38,679 bases of DNA, taken from NCBI RefSeq assembly GCF_013340935.1, contig NZ_WHOS01000067.1, forward strand, positions 1 through 38,679, in the 5' to 3' direction. The translations under genes and the position numbers were made by a program. Each line of letters starts with the position of its first letter. The first letter of the stretch is position 1. Positions 15,701-23,287 of the stretch are shown in pieces. The notes under the pieces are model-generated. The model was not told the origin of the DNA and searched no databases. It saw only the letters and a list, made by a program, of their open reading frames with translations. The DNA is from Azospirillum melinis. Lineage in GTDB: Bacteria > Pseudomonadota > Alphaproteobacteria > Azospirillales > Azospirillaceae.

Positions 15701-17256
15701 GGCGCCAAAATTCCCTTCCTGAAGCGCCACACGCTCCCAGGGCGGATGTCTGCCTGCTGATGGAGGGGTCCTATCCCTATGTCGCCGGCGGCGTGTCGAC
15801 CTGGACCCATGACCTGATCCGCTCCCATTCCGACCTGACCTTCCACATCGTGGCCCTGGTCGCCGACCGCGGCGCCCGCAAGCTCGCCTACGAGCTGCCG
15901 CCCAACGTCACCGGCCTGACCCATGTCTATCTCCAGGACCCGCCCGCCGGCTGGCGCTGGCTGCCCGGCACCGGCCGGCTGCTGAAGGAGCTGGAGAAGC
16001 CGCTGGCCCGCCTGCAACAGGGGGGCGGGCTGGCCGAGGTGGCGGAGGTTCTGCGGCTGCTGGCCCCCCGGCGCGGCCGGATCGGCAAGCGGGCACTGCT
16101 GAATTCCGAGGACGCCTTCCAGATGGTGGTGCGCATGTGCAGGGCCGCCCTGCCGGACGCCTCCTTCCTCGAATATTTCTGGGGCAGCCGGGCGTTGATG
16201 AGCGGGCTGTTCGCCACGCTGCTGGTGCCGATGCCGCAGGCTGGGGTCTATCATGCCGTTTCCACCGGCTATGCCGGGCTGTTCGCCGCGCGGGCCCGGC
16301 TGGAAACCGGCCGGCCGGCGCTGCTGACGGAACACGGCATCTACACCAACGAGCGGCGCATCGAGATCCTGATGGCCGAATGGCTGTTCGAGGGGGCCGA
16401 CACCTCGCTGGCGCTCGACAAGAAGAAGCGCGACCTGCGCGACCTGTGGCTGGACACCTTCGCCAGCTACTCCAAGGCCTGCTACGACGCCTGCGACCGC
16501 ATCATCACCCTGTACGGCGGAAACCAGGAGTTCCAGCGCCGCCAGGGTGCCGACCCGGCCAAGCTGCTGATCGTTCCCAACGGCATCGACTATGCCGGCT
16601 ATTCCCAGGTGCGGCGCGATCCCGCTCCGCGCCCGCCGACCATCGCCCTGATCGGCCGCGTCGTGCCGATCAAGGACGTGAAGACCTATGTGCGGGCGGC
16701 CGCCATCCTGCGCGACGACATCCCCGACCTGAAGGCGATGATCCTGGGGCCGCTGGAGGAGGATCCCGGCTATGTCGAGGAATGCCGCAGCATCGTGAAG
16801 CATCTGGGGCTGGAGCAGACGGTGATCTTCGCCGGCCGGGTCAAACTGACCGACTGGCTGGGCAAGATCGACGCCATCGCGCTGACCAGCGTCAGCGAGG
16901 CGCAGCCGCTGGTGATCCTGGAGGCCGGGGCGTCGGGCGTGCCGACGGTGGCGACCGATGTCGGGTCCTGCTCCGAGTTGCTGATGGGCCGCCCGGACGA
17001 GGTGCCGCCGCTGGGGCCGGGCGGGGCGGTGACGCCTCTGGCCAGCCCGCTCGACACCGCGCGGGAGCTGCGCGCCCTGCTGCTCGACCGCGCGTGGCGC
17101 GACCGCTGCGCCCAGGCCATCGCCCGGCGCGTCGCCCAGTCCTACGACAAGGTCGCCATCGACCGCGTCTACCGCGCCATCTATGACGAGCACATCGCCA
17201 TGCCGACCCGGCTTTCCCCGGAGCATGACGGCATCGGCCTGAAGGGAGCCGCCTGA
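15697..17256 (+). CDS. pelF: PelF family GT4 glycosyltransferase (Pel polymerase)
   Basis: A 519-aa cytosolic GT-B glycosyltransferase of family GT4, close in length to P. aeruginosa PelF (507 aa). The N-terminal half has the family-typical VCLLMEGSYPYVAGGVSTW (18-36) and LTEHGIYTNER. The C-terminal nucleotide-sugar domain has the linker IVPNGIDY, GRVVPIKDVKTYVRAA, and the retaining-GT E-x7-E motif in SEAQPLVILEAG. PelF uses UDP-sugars (UDP-GalNAc/UDP-GlcNAc) to extend the Pel chain at the inner membrane and is docked by PelE. The start ATG 15697 overlaps the pelE stop; the next gene starts 2 nt after its stop. Confidence 0.92.
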   Translation: MRRQNSLPEAPHAPRADVCLLMEGSYPYVAGGVSTWTHDLIRSHSDLTFHIVALVADRGARKLAYELPPNVTGLTHVYLQDPPAGWRWLPGTGRLLKELEKPLARLQQGGGLAEVAEVLRLLAPRRGRIGKRALLNSEDAFQMVVRMCRAALPDASFLEYFWGSRALMSGLFATLLVPMPQAGVYHAVSTGYAGLFAARARLETGRPALLTEHGIYTNERRIEILMAEWLFEGADTSLALDKKKRDLRDLWLDTFASYSKACYDACDRIITLYGGNQEFQRRQGADPAKLLIVPNGIDYAGYSQVRRDPAPRPPTIALIGRVVPIKDVKTYVRAAAILRDDIPDLKAMILGPLEEDPGYVEECRSIVKHLGLEQTVIFAGRVKLTDWLGKIDAIALTSVSEAQPLVILEAGASGVPTVATDVGSCSELLMGRPDEVPPLGPGGAVTPLASPLDTARELRALLLDRAWRDRCAQAIARRVAQSYDKVAIDRVYRAIYDEHIAMPTRLSPEHDGIGLKGAA

Positions 17257-17257
17257 G

Positions 17258-18637
17258 ATGGCCGGCATCGGCTTCGCCCTCCGCCGGCTGGCCCGGCGCG
17301 ACGACCTGCTCGGCGTGTTGCAGGGCTATGCCCATTCCGCCTTCATCACGTCGGGCCCCTGGATGTTCACCATCCTGGCGCTTGCCGGCATCACGCTGTT
17401 CGGCCGCGATCTGGTGGGGATGGAGGAGCTGACGCTGTTCCGCGTCGTGGTGATCTACAATTTCTGCTTCTCGGTCGTCTTCACCGGGCCGCTGGTGCTG
17501 GTCGCCACCCGCTATCTCGCCGATGCCATCTATGCCAAGGAGGTCGAGGCCGCCCCCGGCATGCTGCTGGCGACGCTGGGGCTGGCCTACGCCATCGCCG
17601 GGCTGACCGCCGGACCCTTCTATCCGCTGTTCAGCGGCCTGCCGCTGCCGCTGATGCTGGGCGGGCTGGTGAACTTCTTCCTGGTCTGCGGCATTTGGGT
17701 GGTGTCGATCTTCCTGTCGGCGCTGAAGGACTATCTGGCGGTCACTGTCGCCTTCGGGGTGGGCATGGCGGTGGGGCTGGCCGGTGCGGTCCTGCTGGGC
17801 GGCTATTTCGGCGCAGCCGGGATGGTCTGGGGATTCTCATGCGGGCTGGCGGCGATCCAGTTCGGGCTGATCGCGCGGGTGCTGGCCGAATATCCCTATC
17901 CGGTCGGCCGGATGTTCGATTTCCTCGGCTATTTCCGCAAATACGCCGATCTGGCGCTGATCGGGCTGTTCGCCAACGCCGCCGTCTGGACCGACAAGTG
18001 GATCATGTGGTTCGCGCCGGAACGCGAGCTGGTTTCCGGCGCCATGGCGATCTACAGCGCCTATGACGGCGCCATGTTCATCGCCTATCTGACGACGCTG
18101 CCGGCGCTGACCCTGTTCACGGTGAACATCGAGACCCGCTTCTTCGAGCATTACCAGGGCTTCTACCGCGATATCCAGAAGCACGCGACCTACGACCAGA
18201 TCGCCCGCAACCACCGCGCCATCATCGCCGCCCTGCTCGACAGCAGCCGCAACCTGATCATCCTGCAAGGGGCGGTCTGCGCCGTCTGCATCTTCCTGGC
18301 CCCAAGCATCATCGGCGCCCTCGGCCTGCAATACCAGCAGATCGGTATGTTCCGCTTCGGCGTGCTGGGCGCCTTCTTCCAGGTGCTGTTCCTGTTCTGC
18401 ACGGTGATCCTGGCCTATTTCGACCTGCGAGGGCGGAATTTGACGGTGCAGCTGGTTTATCTGGCCGCCAACGCCGGCTTCACCCTGCTGTTCAGCCGGA
18501 TGGGCTTTCCCTGGTACGGCTACGGCTATTTCCTCAGCTCGCTGCTGGCCTTCGCCGTGGCCTATCTGATGGTGGCGGACGCGGTGCGGCGGCTGCCCTA
18601 TTTCGCCTTCGTCGCCAACAACCCGTCGGTGCGATGA
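17258..18637 (+). CDS. pelG: PelG, polytopic inner-membrane transporter
   Basis: A 459-aa protein built almost entirely of hydrophobic segments (about 12), starting with the family-typical MAGIGFALRRL...GYAHSAFITSGPW. It belongs to the PelG family, distantly related to the MATE/MOP flippase superfamily, and should carry the growing Pel chain across the inner membrane together with PelD and PelE. Length matches P. aeruginosa PelG (456 aa). A soluble helical segment (FYRDIQKHATYDQIARNHRAII) lies around 300-325. The start ATG 17258 is 2 nt after the pelF stop, so coupling is likely. The stop TGA overlaps the start of the downstream small gene. Confidence 0.92.
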   Translation: MAGIGFALRRLARRDDLLGVLQGYAHSAFITSGPWMFTILALAGITLFGRDLVGMEELTLFRVVVIYNFCFSVVFTGPLVLVATRYLADAIYAKEVEAAPGMLLATLGLAYAIAGLTAGPFYPLFSGLPLPLMLGGLVNFFLVCGIWVVSIFLSALKDYLAVTVAFGVGMAVGLAGAVLLGGYFGAAGMVWGFSCGLAAIQFGLIARVLAEYPYPVGRMFDFLGYFRKYADLALIGLFANAAVWTDKWIMWFAPERELVSGAMAIYSAYDGAMFIAYLTTLPALTLFTVNIETRFFEHYQGFYRDIQKHATYDQIARNHRAIIAALLDSSRNLIILQGAVCAVCIFLAPSIIGALGLQYQQIGMFRFGVLGAFFQVLFLFCTVILAYFDLRGRNLTVQLVYLAANAGFTLLFSRMGFPWYGYGYFLSSLLAFAVAYLMVADAVRRLPYFAFVANNPSVR

Positions 18638-19095
18638 CCCGCCGCCTCGCCGCCCTGCTGCTGACCATCCTGCTGCTGCCGGCCGCTGCCGGGGCCGAGG
18701 AGGTGCTGCGCACCGACCGCACCCAACCGGGCCATCTGGGTCCGACCTTCCGCGCCTATGAACCGCCGCCGCCCGGCCATGAACCGCGCCTGCGCCGCAC
18801 CGAGAGCCGCGCGGTCTACAAGCTGCCCAACGGCTTGAACGGCCTCGCCACGCGCGACCGCACCCTGTCGCACCTGTGCCAGCGCGGCGCCTTCCTGCAA
18901 CAGATCGACGGGCTCTATTGGGCGGCGACGCCGGACTTTCGCTATGGGGTGGCCTTTTCCGGCGGCGCCAATCTGGTGGATCCGCAGAACCGCCGCCAGC
19001 CCGGCAAGACCTATTTCTTCCGCAACCAGGACAGCCGCTGCGAGGTCTGGATCGGCGATCAGGCGAAGCTGATGCCGCACTATATCGGGGGATAA
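18634..19095 (+). CDS. Unrecognised secreted protein coupled to pelG
   Basis: A 153-aa protein with a classic Sec signal peptide (RR, then LAALLLTILLLPAAAGA, cut near residue 21-22). The mature domain of about 130 residues is proline-rich at its start (EPPPPGHEP) and then has beta-like aromatic segments (LYWAATPDFRYGVAFSGGANLV, KTYFFRN). Two mature cysteines lie in LSHLCQRGAF and DSRCEVWIG and could form a disulfide. No lipobox or membrane segment is present. I do not recognise the family, and it is not one of the standard pelA-G products. Its ATG overlaps the pelG stop (ATGA) and a REP-like hairpin follows its stop, so it is the last gene of the pel operon. That makes a periplasmic accessory role in Pel export or modification likely but unproven. 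Confidence 0.75.
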   Translation: MTRRLAALLLTILLLPAAAGAEEVLRTDRTQPGHLGPTFRAYEPPPPGHEPRLRRTESRAVYKLPNGLNGLATRDRTLSHLCQRGAFLQQIDGLYWAATPDFRYGVAFSGGANLVDPQNRRQPGKTYFFRNQDSRCEVWIGDQAKLMPHYIGG

Positions 19096-19098
19096 GTT

Positions 19099-19121
19099 CC
19101 CTCTCCCGCCCCGGGAGAGGG
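19099..19121. repeat. REP-like hairpin closing the pel operon
   Basis: CCCTCTCCCG-CCC-CGGGAGAGGG has a perfect 10-bp stem and a 3-nt loop, 4 nt after the stop codon of the last pel operon gene. It is identical to the unit at 10736-10758. No T-run follows, so any termination would be Rho-dependent or the hairpin would mainly protect the mRNA 3' end. Confidence 0.75.
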
Positions 19122-19240
19122 CGACCGCCTGCATACATTGACCTGCCGTTTTTCATCCCGCCGTTACCCGCGTCCCCACATCCATGGTAGCTTTCTCACC
19201 GGTGCCCACCCGTGGAGGTTCCCGCCGATGCCGTCCGGAT

Positions 19241-19282
19241 GGAACAGTGAACACACCCCCGGAAACTGTTCCACGCTGTTCC
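19241..19282. promoter_or_regulatory. GAAC/GTTC repeat cluster upstream of ycjX
   Basis: GGAACAGTGAAC (19241-19252) is followed by two copies of CTGTTCC at 19266-19272 and 19276-19282, giving inverted and direct GAAC/GTTC half-sites about 100 nt before ycjX. The spacing GTTC-N6-GTTC differs from the alphaproteobacterial LexA box (GTTC-N7-GTTC), so SOS control is not claimed. It may be an operator for another regulator. The rest of 19122-19381 shows no gene. Confidence 0.3.
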
Positions 19283-19381
19283 AAACGTCGCACCCCGCTC
19301 TCCCTTGCGTCCCGGCCCCTCGCATCCCTGCCGGCCGACCCCATATAGGGCCGGTCATCGGCCAGACGTGAACGACCGCCC

Positions 19382-20776
19382 GTGCGCATTCCCGACCTGA
19401 ACAGCCTCTACGACGCCGGCAGCCGGCTTCTCCTGGAATCGACGGTGCGCGTTGGCGTCACCGGGCTGCGGCGGGCGGGCAAGACCGTCTTCGTCACCGC
19501 CATCGTCGACAATCTGCTGAAGAGCGGGCGGCTGCCCTTCATGGATGTCGTCTCGTCCGGCCGCTTCCAGGCGGCGCGGCTGCGGCCGCAGCCCGATCCC
19601 GACGTGCCACGCTTCGATTTCGAAGGCCATCTCGCAGCCCTGACCGGCCCCGACCCCCATTGGCCGGAGCCGACGCGCGGCATCGGCCAGATGCGCGTCT
19701 CCTTGCGCTACCGTCCGGATTCGGCGCTGAAGCGCACCGTGCAGCCGATGGCGACGCTCAATCTCGACCTCGTCGACTATCCCGGCGAATGGCTGCTCGA
19801 CCTGCCGCTGCTGCGCCAGAGCTTCGCGGAATGGAGCACCCAGACGCTGGAGCTTGCCGCCCGTCCGCCGCGCGACGAGTTGTCCGCCTCCTGGCGCGGC
19901 TGGCTCGCCACCATCGACCCGGCCGCCCCGGCGGAGGAGGAGGCCGCGCGGCGTGGGGCAGCGCTCTACACCGACTATCTCCACGCCTGCCGCCGTGCCG
20001 ACACGCTGCTCAGCCTGATCCAGCCCGGCCGCTTCGTCGAACCCGGAGACATGAAGGACGCGCCGCTGCTGACCTTCTGTCCCCTGCATGGCGGCCAGCC
20101 CAACGGATCGAGGGGCCGCGGCAGCCTGTGGGCACTCATGGAGGAGCGGTACGAGGCCTACAAGACCAACGTCGTCCGCCGCTTCTTCGCCGAACATTTC
20201 GCCCGGCTCGACCGCCAGATCGTACTGATCGACGTGCTGGGCGCGCTGAATGCCGGCCCCGCCGGGATGGCCGACATGAAGCGGGCGCTGGAATTGAGCC
20301 TGGAGCCGTTCCGTCATGGTTCGTCGGGCTGGCTCGACTGGCTGTTCGGCAGCAAGATCGACCGCGTGCTGTTCGCCGCGACCAAGGCCGACCACATCGC
20401 CGCCCACCAGCATGCCCAGCTGCGGGCGTTGCTCGACCGGCTGGTCGGCGATGCCCGCAACGCGATCCGCTTCGAAGGCGCCCAGGTCGAGACGATGGCC
20501 ATCGCCGCGCTGAAATGCACCGAGAGCGTGGTGACGGAGCATGAGGGCCGGCAGCTGCGCTGCGTCCGCGGCGTCCCCGTCGGGCGCGACCGTCCGACCG
20601 TGCTGTTCCCCGGCGAGATCCCGGAGGATGCCGAGGCTTTCCCACCCGGCCGCGACCGTCCCTACAACTTCCTGGCCTTCCGCCCGCCCGACGACCTCGG
20701 CCGCGACCCGCGCGGCCTGCCGCACATCCGCGTCGACCAGGCCCTGCAATTCCTTCTCGGGGACTATCTGACGTGA
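19382..20776 (+). CDS. ycjX: YcjX family P-loop GTPase-like protein
   Basis: A 464-aa protein of the YcjX/DUF463 family. The Walker A motif GLRRAGKT is at 28-35, followed by VFVTAIVDNLL. A switch-type acidic strand LNLDLVDYPGEWLLDLPLL is near 121-140, and FAATKADHI near 335-343 is the guanine-specificity-like TKAD motif. In enterobacteria ycjX and ycjF lie next to the phage-shock psp operon and are induced by envelope stress; no psp genes are visible here. The start GTG 19382 gives an N-terminus of normal length before the P-loop. Its stop overlaps the GTG of the next gene (GTGA), so the pair is coupled. The biochemical role is poorly defined even in E. coli. Confidence 0.88.
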   Translation: MRIPDLNSLYDAGSRLLLESTVRVGVTGLRRAGKTVFVTAIVDNLLKSGRLPFMDVVSSGRFQAARLRPQPDPDVPRFDFEGHLAALTGPDPHWPEPTRGIGQMRVSLRYRPDSALKRTVQPMATLNLDLVDYPGEWLLDLPLLRQSFAEWSTQTLELAARPPRDELSASWRGWLATIDPAAPAEEEAARRGAALYTDYLHACRRADTLLSLIQPGRFVEPGDMKDAPLLTFCPLHGGQPNGSRGRGSLWALMEERYEAYKTNVVRRFFAEHFARLDRQIVLIDVLGALNAGPAGMADMKRALELSLEPFRHGSSGWLDWLFGSKIDRVLFAATKADHIAAHQHAQLRALLDRLVGDARNAIRFEGAQVETMAIAALKCTESVVTEHEGRQLRCVRGVPVGRDRPTVLFPGEIPEDAEAFPPGRDRPYNFLAFRPPDDLGRDPRGLPHIRVDQALQFLLGDYLT

Positions 20777-21795
20777 CGGAGCGCGAGACCGCCCCCCGCA
20801 AGCCGTCGCCGGGATGGATCCCGCCGATGGAGCTGGAGCTCGACCGCGCAGCACCGGTGCCGGCGGAGGAGGAGACCGCCCTGCTGACCGGCTCCGGCGA
20901 TCCCGCCGACCTGCTGCCGGCCCCGGCCACGCCGGTGCGGACCACGCGCAGGCTCGGGCGCTGGCTGTTCGGGGCGCTGGCGGCGCTGGTTCTGGTGGCG
21001 CTGGGCTTCGACACCGCCGACCTGCTGGCCCGCGCCTTCGCCACCAGCCTCGCTCTCGGTGTGCTGGTCGGTTTGCTGGCCGCCACCGCCGGCATCGCGG
21101 CCCTGGCGATGCTGGTGACCGAGCTGCTGTCGCTCCGCCGCCTGCGCCGCATCGAGGAGCTGCGGGCCGAGGCCGGCCGGCTTGAGCTGGACGCCCCCGG
21201 CGGCCGGGCCGACCGTTTCGCCGGATCGCTGGTGGCGCTCTATGCCGACCGGCGGGAACTGGCTCCGGCGCTTGCCCGCGTGCGCGACCATGTCACCGAC
21301 GCCCATGACGAGCATGAGGTGGTCCGGCTGCTCGACCGCGAGGTGCTGAGCCCGCTCGACCGCGCCGCCTATCAGCGGGTGCTGCGCGCCTCGCGCGACA
21401 CCGCCGTCGCCACCGCGCTGAGCCCGGCGGCGCTGCTGGATTTCGCGGTGGTTCTCTGGCGCAACCTGAAGTTGGTTCGGGAGATCGCCGCACTCTATGG
21501 CGCCCGGCCCGGCTATGTCGGCTCGCTGCGGCTCCTGCGCCGGATGCTCGCCAACATCGCCGTCGCCGGGGTGGCGGAAAGCGCCCACCATGTGGCGGTG
21601 GAGGCGCTGGGCGGGTCGCTCGCCGCCGCCATTTCCACCCGGATGGGGCAGGGGGTGATCAACGGCCTGCTGACCGCGCGGGTCGGGCTGACCGCCATGC
21701 ACCTGTGCCGCCCCATCGCCTTCGGCCCGGACAACCGTCCCAGCCTGAACCGCATCAGGAAGGAGCTGCTGTCCCTGCCCAAACAGGTGCTGTGA
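20773..21795 (+). CDS. ycjF: YcjF family membrane protein (DUF697-type)
   Basis: A 340-aa inner-membrane protein. The polar, proline-rich N-terminus (1-55) is followed by two hydrophobic segments (about 61-79 and 92-118) and a C-terminal DUF697-like domain with repeated Ala-rich helices (SPAALLDFAVVLWRNLKLVREIAALYGARPGYVGSLRLLRRM region, about 217-260; GQGVINGLLTARVGLTAMHLCRPI, about 296-319). This matches the YcjF/TIGR01620 family that accompanies YcjX. The start GTG 20773 overlaps the ycjX stop. It converges with arsC, whose stop is only 7 nt away, so terminators must overlap coding DNA. Confidence 0.87.
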   Translation: MTERETAPRKPSPGWIPPMELELDRAAPVPAEEETALLTGSGDPADLLPAPATPVRTTRRLGRWLFGALAALVLVALGFDTADLLARAFATSLALGVLVGLLAATAGIAALAMLVTELLSLRRLRRIEELRAEAGRLELDAPGGRADRFAGSLVALYADRRELAPALARVRDHVTDAHDEHEVVRLLDREVLSPLDRAAYQRVLRASRDTAVATALSPAALLDFAVVLWRNLKLVREIAALYGARPGYVGSLRLLRRMLANIAVAGVAESAHHVAVEALGGSLAAAISTRMGQGVINGLLTARVGLTAMHLCRPIAFGPDNRPSLNRIRKELLSLPKQVL

Positions 21796-21802
21796 TGTGG
21801 CT

Positions 21803-22354
21803 TCAGGCGTCGGCCATCACGTCCGCATCGGAGCCACGGCCGGTGCCGAAGGCACCATGGACAGTGCCGATGGCATGCAGCGAGCTTTGCAGGGTCAGCC
21901 GGTCCAGCTGCTCCACCCGCAGGCTGGCGAAGATCTTGATTCGGCTTTCCAGCTCCACATAGGTGCGGCGGAAGGCCATGCGGATGCGGTCCTCCGTCCC
22001 GCTGGCGGCCGACGGATCCTCGACCCCCCAATGGGCGGTCAGCGGCGTGCCGTTCCACACCGGGCACATCTCGCCTGCGGCCTGATCGCAGACCGTGAAG
22101 ACGAAATCCAGCGCAGGCGCATCCGGCCGGGAGAACTCGTCCCAGCTTTTGGAGCGCAGGCCATCGGTCGGCAGGTTGAAGGCCTTCAACGTCGCCAGCG
22201 TGTGCGGGTTGATCCGGCCCGACGGATGGCTGCCGGCCGACCACGCGTGGAAGCGGCCGGCACCCCACCGCCGCATCAGGCATTCCGCCATGATGCTGCG
22301 TGCCGAATTGTGGGTGCAGAGAAACAGGGCATTGTAGGTTTTCTGCTCGGTCAT
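21803..22354 (-). CDS. arsC: Arsenate reductase ArsC, low-molecular-weight phosphatase type
   Basis: A 183-aa protein of the LMW protein tyrosine phosphatase/ArsC fold. The P-loop C-x5-R is C13-THNSA-R19 in FLCTHNSARS, followed by IMAE. WSAGSHPSGRINP and the redox-type VCDQAAGEMCP (two further cysteines) fit thioredoxin- or glutaredoxin-coupled arsenate reductases rather than a plain phosphatase. It would reduce arsenate to arsenite in the cytosol. A C-terminal tail of about 40 residues with a GTGRGSDADVMADA end is longer than in the Bacillus enzyme. ATG 22354 is preferred because GGGG lies about 6-10 nt upstream; a TTG two codons earlier is possible. No arsenite pump or ArsR is adjacent, so a role as a protein phosphatase cannot be ruled out. 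Confidence 0.83.
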   Translation of the reverse strand: MTEQKTYNALFLCTHNSARSIMAECLMRRWGAGRFHAWSAGSHPSGRINPHTLATLKAFNLPTDGLRSKSWDEFSRPDAPALDFVFTVCDQAAGEMCPVWNGTPLTAHWGVEDPSAASGTEDRIRMAFRRTYVELESRIKIFASLRVEQLDRLTLQSSLHAIGTVHGAFGTGRGSDADVMADA

Positions 22355-22392
22355 TGCCAACCCCAGGGTTCGGCCCGCCGGCAGGGTGTCGG

Positions 22393-22434
22393 CGGGAACG
22401 GGACGGCGGCACTGTGCCGTCCGCCCCGTTCCCG
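22393..22434. terminator. GC-rich hairpin between pirin and arsC
   Basis: CGGGAACGGG (22393-22402) pairs perfectly with CCCGTTCCCG (22425-22434), with an inner GGCA-CTG-TGCC hairpin. It lies 35 nt beyond the pirin stop on the minus strand and about 40 nt before arsC. There is no T-run after it, so it is either a Rho-assisted terminator of the pirin gene or a structured arsC leader. Confidence 0.5.
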
Positions 22435-22468
22435 GTTCAAATCAAGCTTTTATGTCAAGCCTGACACC

Positions 22469-23167
22469 TTATGCGAGGTCGAAGACCAGCACTTCGGCCT
22501 CATTCGCCTGGTCCAGCGTCACCGCCTCCTCATCCGACAGCGCTGCGCCGTCGCCGGCCTTCAGCAGGGTGCCGTTCAGATGGACCCAGCCGCGGGCGAC
22601 CTGGACCCAGGCATGGCGGCCGGGGCGCAGCGGCAGCGTGGCGCTTTCCTCGCCGTCCAGCAGGGCGGCATACAGATCGACATCCTGATGGATGACGGTG
22701 CTGCCGTCGCGACCGTCCCGCGACCCGACCAGCTTCAGCGTGCCGCGCTTCTGCTCGGCCGGGAAATCCGCCTGCTGGTAGCCGGGCGCCAGATTGTTGG
22801 CCTCCGGCAGGATCCAGATCTGGAGGAAATGCACCGGTTCGGTGTCCGACGCATTGTACTCGCTGTGGCGGATGCCGCGGCCGGCGCTCATCACCTGGAC
22901 CTCGCCGGGACGGATCACCGACCCGGTGCCGATGGAGTCCTTGTGCTCGAGCGCGCCGTTCAGCACGTAGGAGACGATCTCCATGTTGGCATGCCCATGG
23001 GTGGGGAAGCCGGCGCCGGGGATCACCCGATCCTCGTTGATGACCCGCAGGGAGCGGAAGCCCATATGGCCGGGATCGAAATAATGGCCGAACGAGAAGC
23101 TGTGGTTGCTGTTCAGCCAACCCATGTTGGCGACCCCACGCTCGTCGCGATGGCGAATGGTGATCAT
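22469..23167 (-). CDS. Pirin family protein (YhhW-like)
   Basis: A 232-aa bicupin of the pirin family. The metal-binding residues are all present in the N-terminal cupin: H57 and H59 in FPTHGHANMEIVSY, and H101 and E103 in GRGIRHSEYN. The N-terminus NMGWLNSNHSFSFGHYFDP is the pirin signature. The C-terminal cupin (about 145-232) is less conserved, as is usual. Bacterial YhhW-type pirins bind Fe or Ni and some show quercetin 2,3-dioxygenase activity; the physiological substrate here is unknown. The start ATG 23167 has a strong AAGGAGGG site. It lies 120 nt downstream of the histidine kinase gene on the same strand and probably has its own promoter in that gap. Confidence 0.92.
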   Translation of the reverse strand: MITIRHRDERGVANMGWLNSNHSFSFGHYFDPGHMGFRSLRVINEDRVIPGAGFPTHGHANMEIVSYVLNGALEHKDSIGTGSVIRPGEVQVMSAGRGIRHSEYNASDTEPVHFLQIWILPEANNLAPGYQQADFPAEQKRGTLKLVGSRDGRDGSTVIHQDVDLYAALLDGEESATLPLRPGRHAWVQVARGWVHLNGTLLKAGDGAALSDEEAVTLDQANEAEVLVFDLA

Positions 23168-23287
23168 GGTGGAACCCTCCTTTGCCGTTGGGGTGTGTGC
23201 CCGTGTCTGGAGGGGAATTTGGCACCGGACGCCAATTCGAACAATCCAGCGCGTTTACACCAGATCGTTCCCCGTGGCGCGACAATT

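Noticed and set aside
19268..19281. LexA (SOS) box upstream of ycjX
   Set aside because: The spacing is GTTC-N6-GTTC rather than the alphaproteobacterial GTTC-N7-GTTC.
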